Of a stretch of DNA of 64,000 nucleotides, positions 35,635 to 48,406 are shown piece after piece. Below the pieces are notes generated by a model. It searched no databases and was not told where the DNA came from. It was given only the letters and a program-made list of their open reading frames with translations. Source of the stretch: Rotaria socialis (taxonomy: Eukaryota; Rotifera; Eurotatoria; Philodinida; Philodinidae); NCBI GenBank assembly GCA_905331475.1, contig CAJNYU010003841.1:85772-149771 (forward strand), given 5' to 3'. A program made the position numbers and the translations under genes. Position 1 is the stretch's first letter, and every line of letters starts with the position of its first letter.

Positions 35635-36375
35635 ATGGGTGCCTATAAATATTTGCAAGAAATCTATCGTAAAAAGCAAAGTGATGTCATGCGTTTTATC
35701 TTTCGTATTCGAACATGGCATTATCGGCAATTAGCTGCTATTCACCGTGCACCAAAATCAACACGGCCAGAAAAAGCTCGTCGAGTTGGTTACAAAGCTA
35801 AAGCCGGATATGTGAGTAGACTAATGTTTTTTGTGTTTTAATTCATGTTTTATATTCTATAATTGCTTCAGGTTATCTATCGTGTACGTGTACGACGTGG
35901 TTCACGAAAGAAACCAGTACCAAAAGGCCAAGTCTATGGTAAACCAAAACACCAAGGTATCAATCAATTGAAATTTCAACGCTCATTACAATCAGTTGCT
36001 GAAGAACGTGTTGGTCGCCGTTGTCCAACATTACGTGTTCTCAATTCATATTGGATTGCACAAGATGCAACATACAAATTCTATGAGGTTATTCTTATCG
36101 ATCCCTGTCACAAAGGTTAATTAATTAAATTATTTCATGTAAAATTGAAAGTTTAAAGATTTTATTTTGTTCTTTAAATAGGTATTCGTCATGATGCACG
36201 TATTAATTGGATTTGCAAAGCTAATAAGAAACATCGTGAATTACGTGGTTTAACATCTGCCGGGCGTAAATCTCGAGGACTTGGTCATGGTCATCGTCAT
36301 GCGCTTGCAACAGGTGGTTCACGCCGAACATGCTGGAAACGTCGGCAGCAACTCAGTCTTCGACGATATCGTTAA
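35635..36375 (+). CDS. RPL15: 60S ribosomal protein L15 (eL15)
   Basis: Structural protein of the large ribosomal subunit. Three exons, 35635-35811, 35872-36115 and 36182-36375, with introns of 60 and 66 bp; 615 nt, 204 residues, exactly the length of human eL15. Highly conserved: [74 protein letters not shown], and the arginine-rich end [18 protein letters not shown]. The ATG at 35635 gives the universal MGAY N-terminus. AATAAA at 36532-36537 is a likely polyadenylation signal. No anomaly. Confidence 0.98.
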
Positions 36376-39300
36376 ACAACAACAACAAAATAAGCGACAA
36401 CAATATCAAAATAATCCGTTTGATTTCTTGCTATTTCTTGTTGTTGTTGTTGTTTTGTATTTGTTTATTGAAAAATGAAAGAAGAAGTAAAATGAAAAAC
36501 AACTAAAATTCAATAGTACAAAACAAAACAAAATAAATGATGATTGAATACAGGCTGTTTATTATTCGTGTGAAGTTAGATGAGATAAGAAAAAACGAAA
36601 GTAAAATTTATATTTTTACTTAGTTTTATGATAGTTCGAGAATAGATTTTGTTTTTGTTAAATCAATTTAATAATTCTCTATTAATCAGTAGAAATTTTC
36701 TTTCTCGACACATGAAAAAATTATTTTGGTGTACTTCAGTTTGCCTTGATAATAGAGAGTGATTAATGATCGAGTTTCATATTCAAAATTTAACATTTCT
36801 ATAATGTACGAGAACATTATACTGATTTTTTTCTTTTTCAAATGGGAGCTTTACTTGGATCAGCGTACGCATAGGTTGATATAATAGATAGTTCGATTTT
36901 GAACTGAATAGTTTCTGATCTTATGTTATTGGATGTTTTAATGATTTATAAACCAACTAATTTGTTGAACGCATGGAACCGTGACAACTATGAATGATTA
37001 TTTCATGTGTACCTTTCACAATAGAGATACTTCTTTATTGAAAAGACATCAAGTAGAAATAAATAAAGGACTAATTTAATAATTTTTAAAATCATTGATG
37101 CATAGCTCCTGTTTATCTTCTCGATTCAATGTTATGAATGAATTTATCTAATGCAACCGAAACATTTCTTTTCACGTATGAATATCACAGTTGACATGAG
37201 AATTCAGTTCAGTTTAGAGTAGTAGATTTGATTAGAGATAGAAAAACTAGACGCAAAACAGAGCAAAGAAAAGAAAAAAAAATTCAAAAAAATAAATAGA
37301 AATGAAGTTATATGAACGATATGAAAATATTTTCTATGAACTAGATTTAGCAGAATTTTCTCATTGATCATAATTTCGATTTCTTTTTCAAATTGGTGAC
37401 CAACACAAAAAAAATTGTTTCTTACTGCTCATTTATCTCAATGCACTCTCATATCGTTTGTACGAGTCATGTAGTAATTAATGCATCTTGTTGAGCTGAT
37501 ACTTTCATATTAAGGGAAATAAAATACTTTGTTGATTATGATATTTATGTTAGATCATCATATAAATATTTATTTGTACTAGTTTTACATTTTAATAATT
37601 TAGTAGAATCCACTAATATCTAATGTTTCTGTTATCATTTGTTTACTAATTTGAGTTTTAATTATCAATCTTCGTCGCTATGAAACACACAATGATTAGA
37701 CATAAATTATGACGATTCTTTTATATTAATTAATTTCTTTTTTTTTAACGAAGAACGACTAGATTACAACACATTAAATGAATTACTCATATAGAAAACG
37801 TTTTTTATTAATTTCCTTAAAGCTGAAAAAAAAACACACTTACTATCCTTCCATATCATACGAATTAAAAACTCGTCCCATTCCCATTCCCATCCCAGGT
37901 GCTCGAGGCTCGTACTTAGAAATGAAGATAACAAAATCTTTTCTTTTTTTCAACTAAACAAAACAAAAATCAATGTCTCCGATGCTCCAATGTTCAAAAC
38001 ATTAAAAAAACAACATCTATTCAGAATCTTTGTCATTTTTCTCTCTTCCATCAGGATAAACAAACCGCAATTAACCTTGGAAACATAAGTTGCTTTTTTT
38101 AATCTACTTACTCAATCAAACTATCTTATACTACCCACTAACAAAATTTTATTTCTATGCGTCATTTCCTCACAACATTTATAGAATAATCAACAGTTCC
38201 AATCTCAACTAGATTCTAAACTCTTCTGCCTCATGAATATAGTCGATTTAACTAGTTTGGTGCAAAATAGATAATATTAACCAATGAACTACGAACAAGG
38301 GTGAAAAGCGGATTTTGGGGATTTTCAAAATCCCATAAATTGAAAAGCATTTCCCCCTCTGTGAATGACGTAGTTTCGATCTGAAATTCTTCCTATATAT
38401 AGGTTTCATGGTCCATAAAAGATCCTAAAAGTTTCAACTCGAATAAATGTTTCCTTCTTAACATATTGAATTTTCAAAAAAACTGGATTTTCTGACCGTG
38501 CCTTGAAATGAGTCTTTCTTGCACATTCATTATCTTGAGAAGGAAACGGCTGCTGTCGCTGAAAATTTCAGACTATTCTAAGAATCATGAGACTTACATA
38601 TGGGGAAAATTCAGATGGAAATTTCATCATTCACGTTTTGGATTTTTGGATTTTGAAAATCCCAAATCCGTCTTTTCGCCCTTGACTACGAATATGTCTA
38701 TGCAAGAATTTATATTATTAAAAATAGCTCATATTTTCTACATGCACCAGTGTTCCAAATGATTGAAGCGCCATTTGTATTGAATAATTCAAGTGCAAAA
38801 GTATTTAAAATAAAATCATATGAAGTAGTCATTGTCTTGTGTATTGATTGAGTTTATGAACAGCATATTTCATTTTCAAATTAGCATAATAGATGATGAG
38901 TTTTTTTATTGAAAATAGTTTCGGATGTGACTTTTAGTAAGATAAATGAATACAGTTCTGAACAATACTAGATCTAAAATATTCTATAATGCATTTTAGT
39001 ATCAAAGATATCATTGGTCGTTCGCATAGGAAAAATATATTTCAAATTAATAAAATAATCAAGTAAGAAAAATTACATCCAATGAGTTTCCTCACTACAT
39101 TTGAAGTATGAGCTAATATCATTGTGAAGTACTAAAAATTTAATAAAGCTTTCGTATTTTTCTAAAATATTCCTTTCTCAGACATGTCTATTTTTCATTT
39201 TTCAGCGAGTATCAACTTTTAATAGATCGTTCAATCTGAAGACTTTTTTTTTTTTATAGATTAATAGAAGCCGTTTCTATCTCTTAAATAGTATACTATT

Positions 39301-39917
39301 GATTCATAGTAAACAATGTTTGTGTAGTGTATCATTTATTTTGAAAAAAATCAATTACGAGAAGCTCGAATTCCAGGTGTCTATTGAGAGAAAGAGAGAG
39401 AGAAGATCTTATATTCAAAGGGGAAGATGCCCGGAGCTCAAATATCGGCGTTCCATTCACCAAGGCTCCTGTGTCAGAATACGTAAAAAGTATAGAGTTC
39501 AAATTCTGATTTACTAAATTATGAATCAAATACTATCGACTGTTAAATCTAAATGTCTAAACAAGCATTCCTTTCATCTTCATAAAAGCCAGAATCTCGA
39601 ATCTGGACAATACGATTTATTTGTTTTCTTGCTCAAACATCTGTTTTAACAATACTAAGAAAAACACGTCAACATCTGGAAAATATTTTTCATTCTCGGT
39701 TAGACACCAAAATCTTATGCATAAATATTTTTCTTGTCTCTCATTCACCGGTTTTATTTCTATATTAGTTTTCTATCAAATAAAACGAAGTATTCACTAT
39801 CTATCAAGTTCAAAAAGCAAACATCTAACGAATAACTAGCAAAACAAAAATGGAATAAAAACTCTCGGGATGATTCACACAAACAAAATAACATATCACA
39901 AATATTCAATACATTGT
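36376..39917. other. Intergenic, 3.5 kb, with one MITE
   Basis: RPL15 3' flank with AATAAA at 36532, then AT-rich DNA. The only structured feature is the element at 38296-38684. A GA-repeat ((GA)n near 39388-39401) and short unassignable frames are also present. Confidence 0.45.
38296..38684. mobile_element. hAT-like foldback MITE, 389 bp, with 8-bp target duplication
   Basis: Perfect 8-bp direct repeats ACTACGAA flank the element (38288-38295 and 38685-38692). Ends begin CAAGGGTGAAAAG on the left and CAAGGGCGAAAAG on the right (complement), and continue with GGATTT and GGGATTTTCAAAATCC. Inverted similarity carries on to about 120 bp (TGAATGA...TTTCATGGTC versus its partner near 38580-38635). 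There is no transposase. The 8-bp duplication suggests mobilisation by a hAT-class transposase. Confidence 0.88.
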
Positions 39918-42253
39918 CTATTGGTTGTGTAGAGCTATTACAATTGAATTGTGACCATTATGATTTGTTTTTAATGAGTCCATACGTAGATCAGCCTGTG
40001 ATTGAACTACAACACTAGTATCATCTTCGGAACTTGATTGATGGCCACGATGGCGCCGTCGTCGAGTACCATATGCACATTTATTCACATTTTCACCTGG
40101 TTTCACATATTCAAACTGTATTGTAAAATGACGAATACAATGTGTTTCAAATATTTTTTGCAGACGTCGACTAAACAAATCTCGACATGTACTTAATGGT
40201 AAATCTTCATCGCAGACAACATGAAATGTTGCAAATACATCGCGCGCTGTTGCTCTATAATATCGAGAAAAGAGCTTAGAATGTGGTTTTAAAAACCTTT
40301 TAACAAATACCTCCAAACATGTACACTGTGTACGGCACATATTTGAGGAATTGCTTTCATAATTGTCTGAATTAATTGACCAGTATTAATACCGGATGGA
40401 ACAGCTTCAACAAGAATATGGCCAAGTGACCATATGACAGGAATAGCTTTAATCGCTATTATTATTACCATTAGTAATGTTAGTGAGGGATCAATATATT
40501 TTAACCAGACATTTATTGGTTGATTCGTTATTGGATCTCTATTTGGAACAAATTTATTTAATAGACCAGAAATAAGTACAATAGATGATTCCAGAACAAC
40601 AGCCTGATTAGAATAAAAATAATAATGATTAAATATATATTCACATGTTTTTTCAACTCTAAGGTCGTTATAATTTCATAGAGATATTCAGTTCAGTAGT
40701 AGATTCACAACTTCAAAGGATCACAAGGTTTGAATTCGCTGAATAAAATATGTCTTATAATGATGAAAAAAAGAAATGTAATTACCAGATAGGATAGTAA
40801 TACTATTAGAATTTTGCAAGCACAATAATTAGGTCATAAAGTTTTTATAATCGTCGTATGTCTTATATACAAGTTAACTTAGTTTTACTCATTTAAAAGC
40901 TATTGCGACTACTCTCTTATTTTCTATGTTCATCATATAACTTGACAAGTCATTGTTTTTTCTCGCCTATTACAAAAAAAAGTCTTTCTTTTTGCTTTAT
41001 AATTAATCCTATTTCAGAAGGAAAAGATGTCAACATTTATTAATGTTTAATTTCATACGATCATCATAATAATCGAAATTAAATATGAATATCTGAATAC
41101 ATTTTTTTAATTTTTTTCTTATACTCTTAGGAAAATAGTTTTTAGATTTTGAATTTGCTTTGTTTCTTTCTTTTAAAAACTAACAATATTCATCCAGTAT
41201 CTTTATGTGCGATCCATAATAGAGAAAATAAAAACAATTCTCTTTATTCTTTTGTTTTGAGAACTTTTATCTATATTTACCAATGAATGCAAACAGAGAG
41301 CATGAAGTGTTGCATAAACTCTTGATTCTTCAAAATCATTTTCTAATACTATTTTATCTTCTTCTAAAACCAATGTTGACGGTACTGCTGATTCTGCACT
41401 TTTAGCTGTTAAACGATTTAATTCATCGGATGTATTATCTTGTGCTCGTAAGTATTGCTCATTGTAATTGATCGATTCTGGTTGAGTTTTATCAGCAACA
41501 AGAAACGCATTTGTATATGTGTCATTTAATGATGGTAAAATTGATTTATGTCGTTTTGTTCTTTGTTCATTGATGTTTAATGATGTTTCGCTAATAGCTA
41601 ATGTTGTTTTTATTGAAATATTTTTCTGCTCAACTAATGATAATTCTGGATTTGCATGATTCACATGAAGAGTTCGTAATGTATCATAGACACTATCGAG
41701 AAAATCATTTTTTTTCTGCTCGACAATTTCATCGCCGATATTATGATCATGGTGATAACCACGAAATAAAAATAACCCTAATAAACCAATACAAAATCCA
41801 ACTGTGCCTAAATAAATCATAGCAGATGGATCTTCAATATGAATGGGATTGATTAATTTATTAATAGAATCAACAATAATTGAAAATGATAAGGACAATA
41901 GGAGAACTTCTTGTAGAAGACCAGCAAGTAATTCTAAACGAGCCCATCTACAAAAGGAATACAAAATAGAAATTTTCTTCGAGTGGAAAATTCCCATTGA
42001 AATTTTACCCAAAAGTATTTTTAGCATCTAAACGTTCCGCTTTTGCATAGCGTAATGCAACAAGTGAACCAACTAATGCAACACCTTCAGCAAATGAAAA
42101 GAGTCCATCAGCAATAAGTAATTGGGACCGAGTGCGAATTCCATAGACAATTTCAGTTATAGCTATGCCAGCTGTTAAAATAAGCATGATAATCATTCGA
42201 CCTGTTTTCGATTGTGACATTCGAACACACCAACGAAGACGACGCCATGCCAT
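39918..42253 (-). CDS. Cation diffusion facilitator (SLC30/ZnT1-like), metal site altered
   Basis: Four exons: 42253-42009, 41947-41281, 40603-40311 and 40254-39918; 1542 nt, 513 residues. Introns are 61, 677 and 56 bp. Six-helix CDF fold: TM1 LILTAGIAITEIVYG, TM2 LLIADGLFSFAEGVALV, then AKNTFGWARLELLAGLL (the conserved loop and TM3 start), TM4 MIYLGTVGFCIGLLGLFLF, a long polar cytosolic loop (about 130 residues) with only a minimal GYHHDH histidine cluster, TM5 LHALCLHSLAVVLESSIVL, TM6, and a C-terminal ferredoxin-like domain (SVHVWRATARDVFATFHVV). CDF exporters use HxxxD or DxxxD on TM2 and HxxxD on TM5. Here TM2 has F52 and E56, and TM5 has H302 and V306. Canonical zinc transport is therefore doubtful; a partner subunit or another substrate is possible. 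Start: first ATG in frame. Confidence 0.82.
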
Positions 42254-43734
42254 CACCCACTCGTTTTTGTTGTTATCAATATTATTATTGATATTTTCCC
42301 TTGTTATTGATACTTGGTAACAGAACAATAATGATTAGTAATCATCATCTAAATGGTAGGTATGGGATCAAATAGAAGAATTGAAGGCAAAAGGATTATT
42401 GGCACCAATCTAGAATTCATCTGCAATATATTTTACTTATAAAGCAATTAGAAACAACATCTCCATACATGACAACGGATCAATAGTATCAGGTGGTAAA
42501 TACAGCTGTCGCCTGATTTTACGATGAGAAACGGATAAAATAATAAAGAACGCCGAGTAATCTAAATCAATTGCCAGACGATGGGAGAAAAAACAAGAGA
42601 GTTCTTTCTGGCGAATCGATCTAATTGCGAGCAAAGGTCATTATCTTTATCAATCTCAATTTTCGTACCCATTGATTTCTCTTTTGCTATCATCTCAGAA
42701 ACCATATTCAACAGAAATATGTTTCTTTCTAAACATAGTCTCAGATATAAAAAAAAAAAGAACAGCTAATTTGTTTTAATACCATAAAGGACAGTTTAAT
42801 CCTAATTTCTAGTCCAATTGTTCTATTTCATTGTAAGTAAGAGAATTATTTTTAATCTTTCATCTACAAATTCTACACTAACTTCTTCTAAACTATTATT
42901 TACATGAAAAGCAAAGAATCAAAGCAAAACTAATATGCTCTGAATGATTTATCAATAAAAAAAATCTTAACTATGTAAACGTCTATGTCTGTAATAGCAT
43001 CTAATTAGGTTCTTTCTATATGTTGCATAGCACAGTAAATAAATACTTACTGTTAGTACAATTAAACTGTATACATAGTATATTCATTTCAATCATAACG
43101 ATCTAATGATCGCAGTCGTTTGTGTTTTTCACTTCAGTCATTTTTTACTGATTACTTAGTTATAAGAATAACAGGTCGCTATTTATAAGCTCTGATAGAT
43201 GTGTTAATAATAGAACGAAAGAAGCAGTTTTTTACCATCTAGCAATTGCCTGTTTGTTATATCGTATTTACACCTCGGAACATATTCCTATTCCTATTTA
43301 CAGTTCCCGCTTACCACTGCTACAACGAAATTTAGCAATGCTAGGCTTTATCTGTTGTAACGTTTTCTCTTTCATGTCATCCCCGCTTGCAGTATTTATC
43401 ATTTTTGGTCTTATCAATTCTGTCCAGTTTTCTTCTTTGCAACAATATGAATCTACTCGCATACAAGTATGCACGAGTGAAATGGCTTCTTCTTGCTCTC
43501 GTCTAAATGATGAACACAGAAATATAGTGATGCATTTACTCAAGTGTTGATTTAAAACATAATTAAATTGTGCTAAAAAATAAAATTTTGAAGATTTCTT
43601 TCATAACAGTGTCTTTTCGAATATTAGAACATATATATATATATATATAGACAACCTTTGATTCCTAGTATACGTTATATTATGTAACAAAAAATACATG
43701 TATATGAATTTTTTTCTGAAGATCACGACAAGGT
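42254..43734. other. Gap between two minus-strand genes
   Basis: AT-rich. Overlapping frames on both strands at 43254-43550 show no recognisable family. A (TA)n tract lies at about 43630-43650. Probably contains the SLC30-like promoter and the 3' flank of the next gene. Confidence 0.4.
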
Positions 43735-44316
43735 TCATGCTACAAGTCGTTGCATACTTCTTATTCGTGCATAATATAAACCATATTGCTTTGTACTCGT
43801 TTTATCTGAATGTACGCGTCTTAAAGAAAGCAAACTGCACGGATACAGTTTTTTCAATTGTCTAAGAATAAAAACAGACACAAGGAAAATCTCTCGAATT
43901 CGACTAAAAGAGAAAAACACAACCGGCAAATAGGAATGTATCACATTTTGTTGTAAGTTAATAGAAGAAAATAAACTGAGTTTTAAGGTCAACATATTTT
44001 GAAAAATAACAAACAAACCTGGAATTGCCATCACTAATGTAAACAGTGATAACCTGTCGCAGATGGAGAAAGAAAAAAGTTTGTAAATCTAAAGTAGACT
44101 AATACATGTTTTCAAGTGCGGGTTTTCTTTCCGTTCTCATCATTTATTATGAATATGTTAAATAACTGTGAATTGTCTTGAGAGTGGAAGAGAGCAAGAA
44201 AAAAAAGAGAAGAACAAGCACCTATAGTCATGCGGAACTTCTAAATTAGTTTTCCTTTTCCGAGATTGTTTTTGTTCTAAATGTAGCCTCAACACAGTTG
44301 CAACCGAGGCTTGTTC
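43735..44316 (-). CDS. Partly resolved gene, 3' exons; hydrophobic protein, unidentified
   Basis: Two segments join in frame. An upstream exon, open from at least 44316 and ending at 44222, reads VATVLRLHLEQKQSRKRKT then NLEVPHDY. A 168-bp GT-AG intron (44221-44054) has a strong polypyrimidine acceptor. The downstream exon 44053-43735 starts LSLFTLVMAIPG and ends at a TGA. The split codon makes Arg. The basic helical stretch followed by a hydrophobic LSLFTLVMAIPG resembles a cytosolic loop entering a membrane helix. The last 90 residues may contain a further unrecognised intron, because GTTTGT and TTTTAG signals occur. Earlier exons were not found in the AT-rich DNA upstream. No family assigned. 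Confidence 0.4.
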
Positions 44317-46485
44317 GCAAAAAACAAAAATTTTCCTTTAATATATCGTCATATCTAAACAAAGAGAAAAAAAATAATGATCAATGAGACAAGGTTGTAT
44401 TCAGTCTCATGGATTACTGTCAAAAAAGAATTTTTTTCTTCATTGAGTAATACTTCTGAAATAATATAATTAGAAAATCTTAGAATTAGTACTTTTCTTT
44501 TAACTGTGACATGAAGGAGTTGCGACAGAAAATAAATTATGATCGTCAAGCTTTTGAAAGCAGGAGTGAAAGTTTTCAAATCAAACAACAATCATGCATG
44601 ACTGAAGGTTGACATCTTTAGTGGAATCGTTTTTTCCTTTCTAATAAAATTAAATGATTACTGTTCAAGAGAAACCAGCGCATAAAAACAATGTTCTATT
44701 TTGTCACTATCGAATGCAATAGATTCTTAGAAGTCAACATTTATGTATAAATGTTGAGAAATCATTATGGCTTCTGTTGCTAATAATTATGCCAAAACAT
44801 TTTCTTAGATTAGAAAAAGATTAAATATTTGATATTACTGATAAAATGTGACATGCATGCAATCGAAGAAAAAGCTTTCCTTTTGCTATTTTTGCTAACT
44901 TTAATATCGTACAAGCCTCATTCAACATTTGCGTAGCGATAGATAAGTGAATCAAATCTACATGCAATAAAAAATGAATTGTTTTTTCATTGTCATTAGA
45001 AAATTCAAATAAGTTTGAATACCTGGTTTTCTTGATTTAATCAACCACTAACAAAACACTTGCCAGCGCGATCCCACTAGGGGGTCGTAGTTAGGAATTC
45101 AGAATTTTTATTGCAATTAATCTATGACATTTTTGTAGAAAATTTACAATAATTTATTTAAAAATATGGCAAATGAATAAATTATCTAAAATGTTAATAA
45201 TTTTTACAGCTGGTGCATACTCTAAAAATTGATCGTTTCAATTTACTATCATACAAGCGAATATCACAAGACACAGGATAGAATAAAAAGGTGTCGCAGA
45301 AAAAGAAATGAGTATTTATGTGAAATTAAAGCATCGGAAATCTTCTATTTTTCTATTAGTTCTCATGTTATTGTCTTTTAACTATGTTTCTACTAGAAAT
45401 ACAATGTGATAAATCATACTGAAAAATGTTACAGTGCACGATTTTTATTTACATGACAATATGATATTTAGCTTCGTACCTAAACGACATACGAATTTTG
45501 ATCTTGCTGTCTAAAATAGCCTAAAGCTCAAGTTGCAGGCAACCCCGACGACGATTATTTTGCCCTGAAAGGTAAACTTTTTGATGTTCTGCCATCGGCA
45601 TGTTGTATCGTTTTCTCTATCCGACTAATTTATAACACTTATTAATAATTAATGTGCAGGAGAAAAAAAAATATCCGTGTTATGATATATATTTTCAATG
45701 GAGTATAAAAGCTTTTTTCGTCAGAAGCACTACTTTTCGCTCATGCTAAATTTTAAGTTCATACATTTTTATGTCTATCATATTCCAATTATACTCAATC
45801 AAGAGTATCACTCAGGTTCAAGTAGACTCTCTTAAATATATTGAATGTCATAATCTAGAATATTTATACGAATCAACAGTCAATAGTAGAAATTTTATCA
45901 GTTACGGAACGAACTAGAAGAGTTTTAGAATCGATCAAGCAATATTTGTATTATTATTGACGCTCTCGTGTTTGTTGTTGAAAGTCAGAAGATTTAACCT
46001 AACATATACTATTATCTTTGAAATAAAATAGCTATGAATTACAAATCAACTCTACAATATCTGTTTATATGACAACAAGCGAGGCGGGCATTTGTTTTTA
46101 GGCATGTTATCAAATATAAGCTAGATGGTATTCGAGTTTCACTCGTATACGAAATGCGGTGCGAAGCAGGAGCCGAGTACACGAAAAAATAAAAGATTTA
46201 ACGGAAAAAGAACAAGGAATCTTAAAATTAATTAGACATCGTTTTGACCTGATTAGTTTCATATTCGTTTGGAACATACATCTTTTCCTGTCTTCAGCAG
46301 TTGTAATTAAAAACGAAAAAGGTTTGAATGGAGCAGATGATTGAAATTTAAAATACACTCCGAGCAGCTATTGTCGAATCTATCACTACGAGAACTCCTC
46401 TATCAAGGCTTGTGAGCGTGTTCTCATCGATTGAACATTTAAATATATCTATGATTTATTATGTAGTTTTAGCTGTGAATGAATA
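44317..46485. other. AT-rich DNA, no assignable gene
   Basis: May contain upstream exons of the preceding minus-strand gene. An open frame at 46159-46344 (+) with a protein-like stretch (EKIKDLTEKEQGILKLI) overlaps an 82-codon frame on the other strand; neither can be assigned. Confidence 0.35.
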
Positions 46486-46487
46486 GA

Positions 46488-46960
46488 CTACCCATGTAAA
46501 AATAAATCGCGAAAAATCTGATTAAATTTGATTTTGTTCGGAAAATCGATTAAAACAACTAATATTAGATTACTTTCCCATAAATAATCAACTAAAACCG
46601 ATTTTCATGTGCAATAATCGATTAAAATCCATTTTAATCAGAAAAATCTAGATAATCGTCTAGAAATTAAATCAATTTAAATCAGTTCCTAGAATAATCT
46701 ATTAAAATCCATTCTAATCAGAAAAATCTAAATAATCGTCTAGAAATTAAATCTATTTAAATCAGTTCCTAGAATAATCCATTAAAATCCATTTTAATCA
46801 GAAAAATCTAGATAATCGTCTAGAAATTAAATCTATTTCAATCAGTTCCTAGAATAATCTATTAAAATCCATTTTAATCAGAAAAATCTAGATAATCGGC
46901 CAGAAATTAAATCTATTTCAATCAGTTCCTAGAATAATCCATTAAAATCTGTTTAGTGTT
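46488..46960. repeat. 80-bp tandem repeats attached to a MITE end
   Basis: Units start at about 46613, 46693, 46773 and 46853, with a partial copy at 46933: exact 80-bp period, about 4.2 copies. Each contains ATTAAAATCC, TTTTAATCAG and TAGATAATCG, so the unit itself is rich in TTAAAATC/GATTTTAA inverted words. The left flank at 46488-46530 (CTACCCATGTAAAAATA, then AATCTGATTAAA) matches the end of the foldback element at 48407-48833, so the array appears to have grown inside one copy of that family. Confidence 0.8.
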
Positions 46961-47544
46961 ATCTTCTCAATGTGTGTTTTAAGAAAATCGTTTTTTTTCT
47001 GAGTATTGTAAATGTAGTCTCCATCGTAGATTTGTTGTGGTTCCGAGTTATTTGATTGCGAACAATTTCTCTGTCGTTGCATCATTTTAAATGAATGCAT
47101 CTACATGATATTTTTTAATGCTTGTGTTCTGATTAGAAAAGAATTTTTTAAAAAATACTTGAATGTATTTGTAAAGCTGGTATTAAATAATCTACGAAGA
47201 ATGAGAAAGGTTAGGAAAACGGAAATAATGGTTCATGTTGTCGGAAGATCGGAAGTAAACAGATTTTTCAATAAAATCAGCGACCTCAATGACATGAGAC
47301 AGACTTTACTTTTTCTGTAGAATCGTCTCGATGTCTGATGTGTTCACTCTTGATGATTTTACTATTTAAGCTTGTAGTGCATATCATTAAAAATCAAAAA
47401 TAATATCAGTTCGAGTTACCATAAACATAGACTTACAGACTATATAAAATTTGCAACAAATACACTTATTAAACTTTTTATCGCATAGATGTCGCTGTGA
47501 AGTGCTTCTCTTGATTCATTTTTCATTTTTGAACACCTTTTGTC
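46961..47544. other. Spacer between tandem arrays
   Basis: AT-rich sequence with a 71-codon frame at 47105-47320 (+) that is not recognisable. Nothing else is supportable. Confidence 0.35.
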
Positions 47545-48065
47545 ATAGGCGGCGGAGTCATTAAGCGTGGGTAGGCGCAAGCCTACCCTAGAATAAAAGT
47601 GGGTAGGCTTCGGTAGGCTCAAACTACGGCAGACCAAAGGCGTGGGTAGGCTCAAATTATAATAGATAAAGTCTTGAATAGGCACTATTAAATGTAAATG
47701 TGTCCTATTATCGTTTAATTTTTGTTTTTTTGACAAATGACACATTATTACAAGATCAGTTGATATTTTCTGTACCAATACCAATTTCTTATTTAATGAG
47801 ATACTGATTGAACGTCACTGGCATTATAGGCGGTGAACCTATGAGGCTCGTAAGGCTCAAGCTCAAGCCTGCCCAGAAATAGAGGACGGTAGGCTCAAAC
47901 TAGAACAGATCAAGGCTTCGGTATGCGTGACTACATGTAAAAAGTTTCTAGTATTGTTCAGTTCTCGATTTCTTGTGATAGCTGACGTATTGTTATACGT
48001 TCAGTCCATATTTTCTCTATTAGCAACTCAAGGCTCAATGAGATATTGATTGAACTTTATTGGCA
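47545..48065. repeat. Two diverged tandem copies of a GTAGGCTCAA-containing repeat
   Basis: Copy 1 starts at TCATAGGCGGCGGA (about 47547) and copy 2 at TTATAGGCGGTGAA (about 47825). Both contain GGTAGGCTCAAACTA and end with AATGAGATAnTGATTGAAC followed by TGGCAT. The inverted partner of the start, TCCGCCGCCCCTG, is at about 48880-48892, preceded by TTGAGCCTACCCTAG. The block therefore looks like a transposon copy with an internal or tandem duplication and a nested insertion. Confidence 0.65.
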
Positions 48066-48406
48066 TCTTTATCGACATCGAATTCTTGCTTCTTAATATA
48101 AGACAGTGAAATTATTTTCCGTACATTTCTATTCGAATTGACTTGTGCATTTTAGATATCTAAGTAGCATTATTCCTTCTATATATATACCAATATCAGC
48201 GAATTAAAGCCCGATTATGTTTTATTTTGCAGTATAAAACAAAAGCCCAATCATGTATTAATGAAAATCCATCATCTATGGGAATTTTATTTATGACGCA
48301 TTAGATCGTAATCATATTCATACCGAATTAAAATCTAACAAGAAAATCTATAGCGTTCAGCCTTATAAAGAAATGAGGAGAATCATTTTCAAAGCCGATT
48401 CCACCC

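Noticed and set aside
42254..42328. N-terminal extension of the SLC30-like protein
   Set aside because: The extension has no ATG, only a TTG; the first ATG is at 42253 and fits other CDF N-termini.
43254..43550. Opposing 98- and 81-codon frames
   Set aside because: They shadow each other and neither has recognisable composition or neighbours in phase.
46110..46358. 82-codon minus frame and 61-codon plus frame
   Set aside because: The plus frame has one protein-like helical stretch, but no start context, family or splice partners; not enough for a gene call.
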